Positions 50,101 to 59,200 of a stretch of DNA of 64,000 bases are shown here, one piece after another. Numbering within the stretch: the first letter of the stretch is position 1; each line of letters opens with the position of its first letter. The notes under the pieces are model-generated. The model was not told the origin of the DNA, did no database searches, and saw only the letters and a list, made by a program, of their open reading frames with translations. Origin of the DNA: Aldrovandia affinis (lineage: Eukaryota > Chordata > Actinopteri > Notacanthiformes > Halosauridae); NCBI GenBank assembly GCA_029706075.1, contig JAINUG010000011.1, positions 6,454,001 to 6,518,000 on the forward strand. Direction: 5' to 3'. A program made the translations under genes and the position numbers.

Positions 50101-53100
50101 TACATGTCCAGTATACATGTAAATTAAAGTGCATTTTGTCATGCAAGTTAAGGGAGATGTTTGTGTGTAGCCTTGCTTGAAGGAGCTGATTATATTTTGC
50201 TCCTGTATAACTCTGTGGAAACCTGCTCCATGGCTCTCTGTCATGTCGTCATGGTTACATGGGCTGTCTTTCTCACTCCTGATTTTTTTTACCTGCAGGT
50301 GTTCTTAGTCACCGGCTTTAATTTCTCCATTGAGCTGTTGGAAGTGACCCTTATAGGTCCTCTGCTCGGTTCCTCCCCTCGAATTCTCCTGGAGGCCAGC
50401 ACGACCACTGTTTCTGTCCCAGAAGAAGCTGCCAATTCTGAAGTAAGTCACTGGCTCCCTGGCCTTACTTATAATTACCACCAGGCGGCGCAATTGTGCA
50501 ATTTTTGCAATCTGCAAAGACGATGCATTTTAAACCTGATGAGTTCAATAAAAGTGGGGGTAAATGGTACATTTGAATAGGCATTTAACATGAAGTGCTC
50601 TGATAAAAATTCAGTGACAGTTATGAGGTGAGAAATTATTGTCATTTAATGGCTTTTATAAAGGATATATTACATGACAAACTATTCCAGGCTAATAATA
50701 TAATGTGGCTCTGGAATGCATCTCAGATGATTGTGAAACTGTGTTTCATTTGAGAAATTGTGTTATAGATTGTGACTGTCCTCTCTGTTGGCTTCAGGTT
50801 GGGTTTGAATCTCTGGCGTTAGAGATCTCCAGTTTTGAAACGGGCCATTGTGAGGCACTTGTATCTCGGAGGGGCCTCTATGGGGACGTTATTGTGGAGT
50901 GGAGGGCGGGGTACCCTCCTGCTCTGGTCCCGGCTGGCTTTCAGCAAGGCCTCATCACTCCTAGCGCAGGTGAGTGACTGAGCTGTGGAACAGCTGTCCA
51001 AAAAATCAGTCTGCAGTCTTTTCTGAAGTCATTGTAGTCTCTTCTATGGAATTCACCGAAACATTCTAGTCACAAAGTCACATTTCCTACTCCTACAAGA
51101 ATACCACAGTTGTCTACGTATGTCTCTGGTAACTGAAATGAAATACGTTATCCAGAAGGCTGTTATTCAGGTAAATCACCAGTTTGTGGATATTTGCGGT
51201 GTCCTTCTGTTCCCAGGGACGGTCAGACTGGCTCACGGCGAGAGGAGCGAGCCCATCTTCCTCACGGTCTCAACAAACATGTCCAGCCCTGCGGCATTTG
51301 CGGTCCACCTGGCCACAGCGCAGACGAGCGACCCCGGGGGAGCCCGGCTCAGGTAACTCCATAAAGTCACGCATCAGATTCTACTGATTTTGCTGAATTG
51401 TGGGAGCAACAGTGAGTATATGTTTGTATTTTATTTATTTACATTAGTTATTAGTTTACATATCAAATATCAACATTAGTTCAGCACCAGAACTACTTCT
51501 CATTTGTAAGATCAGGATTCCAAATTTAAACGGACGTGGCAGCTCATCTGCAGATCTGTCAAGTTATGAAATTAATGTCCAGGCAATCAATCAGAAAGCC
51601 TGTGTGGGAGTTATTTGGACTTGTTTGCTTAGATCAAAAGCTTGCAATAACTTAGTGGAAATGTTTTATAATGTGCCTTTTTCATCAAAATTGGCTATAG
51701 CAATTCCCACACCAACTTAGTTTGTGTTATGGTATTTGTAACTTGAAACCATCCCGTGCAGGTAGAACACATGTTTGTGTTCTACGTAGTGCTAGATAGC
51801 TAGCTACTCTAGCACTTTTCTGTCACGTAAGTTATGTATTACATAGCTTGCTAACGTGTCTGGCTAGTAACTTTTTAGTATACAAAACATCTGGAAAGCT
51901 AGCTAACTAACTTACTAGTAAATCTCCAGGACAGTCACAGCTAGCTTAACCCTGTTAGCAAGCTATGTAATACATACATTAAACATTCGCTAACATTAGT
52001 TAATGAGCTAGCACCACTATTAACCCATTCTAGCTCCTTGGCAAATGAGGGACTATATTTCTTGGTGGATTTACACATGCCAAAATATGATCATTTTTAC
52101 ATGATAACGGTTTGAATTTTGAATACTTTTATATTTTAATATTTGTTTGGTAAGTTCCCATGGTATAAGTGTTGAATAAAACACTCCAAGGCATGCGTTC
52201 TCCCTCAACACACTTACAGGTCTGGCTTCACGGTGGCAGAGGTGGAGCCGATGGGGGTGTACCAGTTTGCTCCAGAGTCCCGACAGCTGGTCGTCGAGGA
52301 GGAAGTACAGACCATCACCCTCTACGTCCAGCGCTTGTTCGGTTTCCGCAGCAACACTACCCGGTTGACCTACCAGACATGGGCGGGCAGCGCCGCAGCG
52401 GGGCAGGACTTTGTGGAGGTGCCAGATGGCGAGCTGTTGTTCGAGGCCCACCAGTCCTCTGCGACCATCCACCTCTCCATCCGCGACGACGACCTGGTGG
52501 AGCCAGACGAGACCTTCTATGTCAACCTGACCAACGCTAAGGTCCTCATTGGTAACACCACCTCGCTTGGCCCACACCCCCGGCTGGTCCCGGGGCTCAG
52601 CGTGGCGTCCGTCACCATCCTGGCCAGCGACAGCGACATGTCCGGGGGACTGCTCAGCATTGGCCCAATGCTTGTCTTGACGGAGGAGGATGGAGAAAAT
52701 GGTGGCCAGCACCAGACCGTGGTCCTAAGGGTCTGGAGGACTGCGGGACTCTTCGGTGCTGTGCAGGTTGGACTCCGGGCCTATGGAAGCGGGAGCATGG
52801 GCGGGCCCTTCGCCCCTGACCCCAACACCACCTGGGCTCTGGAGGGGGAGGACTTCCAGCTGGAGTCTGGCCTGGTGTCTCTGCAGGATGGGCAGGAGCA
52901 GGCAGAGGTCACACTGGTCATCCTGAACGATGAGGAGCCGGAGGGAAAGGAGGTCTTCTTCGTTTTCCTCACTAACCCCGAGGGAGGGGCGCAGATTACG
53001 GCGGTGCCCGACCAGCACGGCTTCACTTCCTCTGCCAAAATAATCATCCTGGGTAACACATGCATTCCACTGACCCACACACTCATCCCACTGACTCATA

Positions 53101-56100
53101 CACTCATCACGCTTACCCACTTATCCACACACTAATCTCACTGACTCATACACTCATCACACTGCACTGACCCACACACTCATCCAGGGGCCCAGATTCG
53201 CAGTCGTCCTATCGTCTCAGACGACTAAAAATTAAGAAGGACGACCTTCGATTTCCAAGTGGTCGTCCTGCTGACGACTGTGAATTTAGGATTTTTTTTT
53301 TTTTTTAATTAGCTAACTGTAAGCTAGCTAACATTAGAGTCCACGGATATTGGCTATCGATATCTGTGATACCTGATCATGCATTTTTCATATACCAAGC
53401 CTTGAATTAGCAAGCAATATCCGTGAACACTAGCTAGCTAGTCTATATTCAGTTCAGTGAACCCTCCCACCAGGCTGAAGAATCGCTGTGATTTTCTGCA
53501 GTGATTTCTCATCTCCATCCTACAATCCAAGCACAAATCATTCCCACATCCCTGCTCAGTTAAATCTAGGAATTATTAGCTAGCTATTACGTTAGCTGCC
53601 ATACCACACTCTAGTTGGGAATGGAAAAATCTCTCGTTCGAGTCGCGACTGGAGTGTACGTTATGATATACTGTACAGTCAGAGCACTAGTCGCTAACGC
53701 CACCTGCAGGCACCCGTCACAGCTTCACTGCTACACAATCCCATGAGCACACACTGCACAAGTCAAACATAAATATCCGTGTAGAAAAGAAATAACGTTA
53801 ACCGTCGTGTCTATCTTTGGGCTACATACGACGTAGTGATTTTCAAATATGTGGAGATTTATTGAGGATGCAAGTCCACTCCCCACTAAAAAGGCTAAAA
53901 CCAAACAAGATCAGCTAAAAACTCAGTGAAAATATGATTCAGAGAGCAGAGATTACACTTTCCAGGAAAATTGGAAGGTGAATAGACCAAGGACAAATAA
54001 CTTTTAGGAAGGACAAGTATCTTTTCTAAGATACTTGCCCTTTGACAAATATTACTTTTACCCTAATCTGGGCCCCTGCTCATCCCACTGACCCACTGAC
54101 CCACACACTCATCCCACTGACCCACACACTCATCCCACTGCACTGACTCACACACTCTTGACTGTGTTTCCTGAATACCTGAAACATTGCAGATGCAGTA
54201 TGTGTGCCACGTTACTTTCTAATGCACAGTACTTTCAGTGTTTGGGTCAATTCCATTTCAGTTCATTCAATTCAGGAAATGTATTGAACTACAATTCATG
54301 AATTGAAAGATAACCAATTTTTGGAATTGAAATGATATTGACCCAACTCTGATTTATTTACCCCTGAAAAAGGTACAGAACGCTGTGAAATTCTCAAAAA
54401 TATCTACACCATGCATTTAATGCACTGTAGAAATCCTGTATTGTTGTCATATGCAAGAGCCCAGCCCATTGACTTCATTGCAATTTACTCTAAGGCCATT
54501 GATTTAGTGTATTGTGTGGTTTAATGGTGTGGAACTCTCTTCCAGGAAGTGACTTTCAGAATGGCATCATGGGATTCAGCTTGAGCTCCCTGACCGGTCA
54601 GGTCCTGGATGAGGACTCAGAGAACCGAACCACCCTGCTCGTCATACAGAGGCAGGAGAACAGGTACTGCGTGGAGCCGTGGCTGAGGGTACAAGCCAGC
54701 GCCGTAACTCCAGGAAAGATGTGCGCTCTGTGGGTTACACACGGCTCTTCTCCTCCACAGGGCCTTCGAGGACGTGGACGTGTTCTGGCGAGCGACATTC
54801 AGCAGAACCGACCTCTCTCTGGTCGCCGACGGCATTGACCTGACCAGAGAGCTGGTCCGTACAACCGGGTCGGCGCTGTGCCTCAGGGGAGAGGTTCTGT
54901 GTGCCTTTGCCATAGAGGTCCGTGCGGACCAGGTGAGTGTGCTTCTGCACAAAGCAGCATTTTAGTCAACACATTAGTTAAATTAGCTAAAAAGGTCAAT
55001 TTCTTGCAAACACAAGAAATTGTTTTGTCATAAAGAGAATGAATGGAGTAGCTTATGAGGACTGAGTATTAGAAGTGAAAACCCTTGTAGAGTTCATGCC
55101 CGGGGTGCACACTCTGCTGAATGCACACTAGACTGTAGGCATAATTTGGTTATGAACTATGTATTGTAAAAAAGCGCTGGATTTATTTGCTCTGGTGGTA
55201 GCGGAGACAAGAGCAACCGGGACCACGAGCCATTACACATTCCTGTTTACTGCGCCTCTTCCTAAACGTCACGGCAGATGACGCTGATAGTCCAACACTG
55301 CCATTAAAACAGATGTCACAGCAGGGTCACTTTTGGCCAAAATTTCTGGGGGAAATGGACTGCTTCCCTGCAAAATAAACTCCTGATATAATCTAGTGAA
55401 CACAATATCCTGTCCGAGCACACAGCCCATCTATTGAGCAAAGACATTTTCTGTGACCCACCCCTTGCCTAATATTTGCTCAAAAGTGGAATTCATGTTT
55501 TTAACATATGTATGTACACTGTAGCTAGGCTGTCTGTGGTACATGCAAATATACAGTAATAGACAGTAGGAAAGTGCTTTTCTTCACACATCTTGTGACC
55601 CGCCTCAAATCCCTCTTACAAACCACGAGTGGGTCCCGTCCCACATTTTGGGAAGCAGTGTCTTCGATCACAGAGCTGTGTCTCACTCCCTTCCCCCCCG
55701 CTTCCCCCATAGGAACCAGAGTACCAGTCCTGGTTCCTAGTGGAGATTTACCGCGTGGGCGCTGGGGCGTCCATCAACGACAGTGTCCGGTTCGCCAACG
55801 TGACAGTGCTGGAGAGCGATAACCCACGGGGACTGGTGTTCTTCGCCGTTGGGTCACGGCTGCCCGTGACTCATCAGAAAGCCACGCGACTCACCCTGCA
55901 GGTGTACCGGGAGGGCAGCACCGGCTCTGCCGTCTCCGTCCGCTACCACATGCAGGTGAAGGCAGGATCCTGTTCACCACACACGCGTGGTTCTGCCACA
56001 ACATAACAAGCGGCACACCGCCTATGCAAATCACACATGCCACACATACACACACACGCACACTGTAACGCACTTCCAAGCACAGACTGCTAACTGAATG

Positions 56101-56161
56101 CACAAACTCACAGGCACTTATGATGCACACACACACACACACACACCTACACACACTCACT

Positions 56162-56208
<47 letters not shown>

Positions 56209-59200
56209 TGACACACACAACACATACACACACACACTCACAATTACACAAAGACACACACATACACACACACTCACATTCACCTGCACACATACAGCAG
56301 AATCAGAAGGCACACACACTCTGGAGGCCACACACTTCTCACAAAGGTCTCTTTTATCGAGGCTTCATCGGCCAGCCTTGATGCCAGAGATGGTGCCTTG
56401 ATGCCAGAGAGAAAAGGGAGAGTGCTGGCTGCAGCCAGGCCTAAATCTCATTCCTCCTATATTGTCACATTAGTGGTTTGCTTAGCAGACCTCCATATCC
56501 AGAGGAACTTACCCAGAACTTACATTTTCTTTTACTTGTTATATATACTTGTCTTATACCATTTATATAGCTGGATATTAACTGATATTTTACTCAAGCT
56601 AACTTTTCCTGAGGGTGTGACAGCTGTGCCCCAGTTGGGATTTGAACCTGCACCGTCTGAGGTACAGGGCCAGTTCCTTACGCTGCTACGCCACGATGTT
56701 CCTCAGTGCGGTTGTGTGAGGGCCAATGTCTGTCTTCTGCGTCCTGCCTTCCTGCGTCTGCAGGAGCTTCAGAAGGCCGAGGCAGTGGGGTCCACTATGA
56801 TCTGGCCAGCCGTGGCGGGGATGGACTTTGTGGCAGCGGAGGGGGTGCTGACCTTTGACCGGGGGCAGAGAAGCATGGGACTGGACATCGCGCTCACGCC
56901 AGACTCGGCCTCCTCCAACCCACTGCCCAAGCGCTTCCAGGTGCTGCTGTTTGACGCCACTGGGGGCGCCATGGTGCACCCCAAGTTTGGAGTAGCCAAC
57001 GTGACGCTGGTGTCAGACCCCGAGACCCAGGCGGTGTGGGCTCTGCTGGACCAGCTCCACCAGCCACTGGACCAGACCATCATCGACCGCGTCCTGCAGG
57101 GACTGGTCAACAAGTTCACGGTCGAGGTCACCACCGAGCAGTTTCCCGCCGTTCTGGATGCACTGGGGAAGGTGAGAAAACATTAGAGATGGGTGAGACT
57201 GAGCACTTTCTTCTCGATAGTCACCCTTTATGTTCCATAGTGCCAAGTTGATAAATGTGGCTGCTTTCAGCCTTTCATGGACTGAGGGACGTGCAAGCTC
57301 ACAGACTGGAACACAAACCGCTCACAGACTAGAATGATCGCTAACGATGGTCAAGTTAAAAAGATTGTTCAGAAGATCTATGTAAACCTGACCACTCATT
57401 GGGCCTCATTTATCAAGCAACATACAAACGAAATTATTTTCTTTTCAAATTCCTTTGTACCAACATTTACACATGAAAATTGGGATTTATCGAAGGTTTC
57501 GAGAGTCCAACTTGTTCGGACGTGTGAAGGTAATTTACGAAAAACCTGAGACCACGCGCAGAGTGTGTGTAAACTCCGCAGTTTGTCTTTTAACTGGAAT
57601 CTTTCACTTTTATTGATGAAATTGGTCATTAAATAGGCTTCTTTGTCTATGTATTTTGTCCTGAAATACTGAAATATCATAAAGAAATACTATTTTAATT
57701 AAGTAAAAAAAATGTTTTGAAATGAATAATAGCATTACAAATAGTTATTATGATTTCATAATTGCAGTTTTGTTTTTTAAATAATGAATTGATGAGAAAT
57801 GCTATTTAAAGGGCCAAAATGCTGTAAAGTCCAAGCTTGCAATGGCAGACCTTGCGCTATTAGAGGAATTGGCGAGAGCGATTCGGGCAAGAGCGCATTT
57901 TCAGGGACCGGTCTGACTTTTTTACAAAGGATGACGAGTGGCTCATGAGCCGGTTCCAATTATCTAGAACCCTTCTATTGAGGCTGTGCAACATCTTAGA
58001 GCCAGACTTAATAAGGCAAACAAGAAGATCTTATGCCAGTCCAACAAGTGCTGTCAGTGCTTAGCATTTTGGCCACGGGCACTTTCCAAAGGGAGATTGG
58101 TGATTCTGGAATATCCAAACCCTCCATGAGCCACATAGGGGAGAGCGGGGTATGTTGTCACACTTTTCACTCTGTTTTACCTGTACTGGGCGCAATACAT
58201 CGCAATGGTATACATTTTATACCAAATGAAAGGTGGAAGTCTTGGGCACATATGTTGTATTCATTACATGTTCATATCTTATTTCCGTATGGAGTTGTAG
58301 ACAGTTAAATAGAGGGTGTGCACTTGTGACAACTTACCCCATCAGGGGCTAAGTTGTCACACTATGCCATAGTATGTGGGGTAAGTTGTCACATTGGATT
58401 ATCAACAAGAATACAACTAAATAATTGTGAATATAATTGTTTTACTTTCAAATTCAAGCACTCCTCTTGACTGATGTGACTATTTCTCTTTTGACTGTTG
58501 CCTTTTGGTCTTGGCAGATCCAGATTTTGCACTTTGCTTCCCTTCCTCCTTCCTCCTCTTTTTAGATCGTGATTTTTCCATTTGTAGTGCTTGCTTCCCG
58601 GATGTGTCTGTTAGAATTGCGGTTTTGCGCCGCTTTCTTCCATTATTCGTTTGTTTTTGGGGACCAGCTTTTGGAAATGGCCGGAGGTCCTCTGGAGTTG
58701 GTAGTCTGCTACCAGCACTGGCATTGCTGGGTAAGGGTGAGCTGGCATGGGAACTGAACGGGTCTGCATCTGTGCTTGTGCCTGGCAGGGCAGGGTTGGT
58801 ACTGGGGCCTGGCGGGGCAGGGCAATCCGTAACATAGGATGGCGCAAACTCAGTTTCCAAAAATACATCCCTGTTGTAAGGCTGTACCCCAGCTACCCTA
58901 AAGCCAGCCTGAATGTTCAAGGGGGTTGCAGCCACAGGATAAGCGATTACCACAATCCCAGGAATGTCATAAATTGACATTGTTCTCCCAGGATTGTTCC
59001 TCATCCATGCATCACACGTTGTGTTGATGTGCCTTTTTAGCGGCCCGTAGACAGACCTGTCTAAGGGTTGAAGCCGATGAGAGCAGTGGGGTGGGAATAA
59101 CACCATAATTATGCCGTTTTCTTTGGCATAATTGAGTCCATCAATGGACATATGAGATTTGTGGTTGTCCAAAAGGAGTAAACATGGTTTCTCCTTTGAG

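Noticed and set aside
52071..52712. 213-codon minus-strand frame
   Set aside because: Antisense shadow of GC-rich exon 61; it has no domain and continues into intron sequence.
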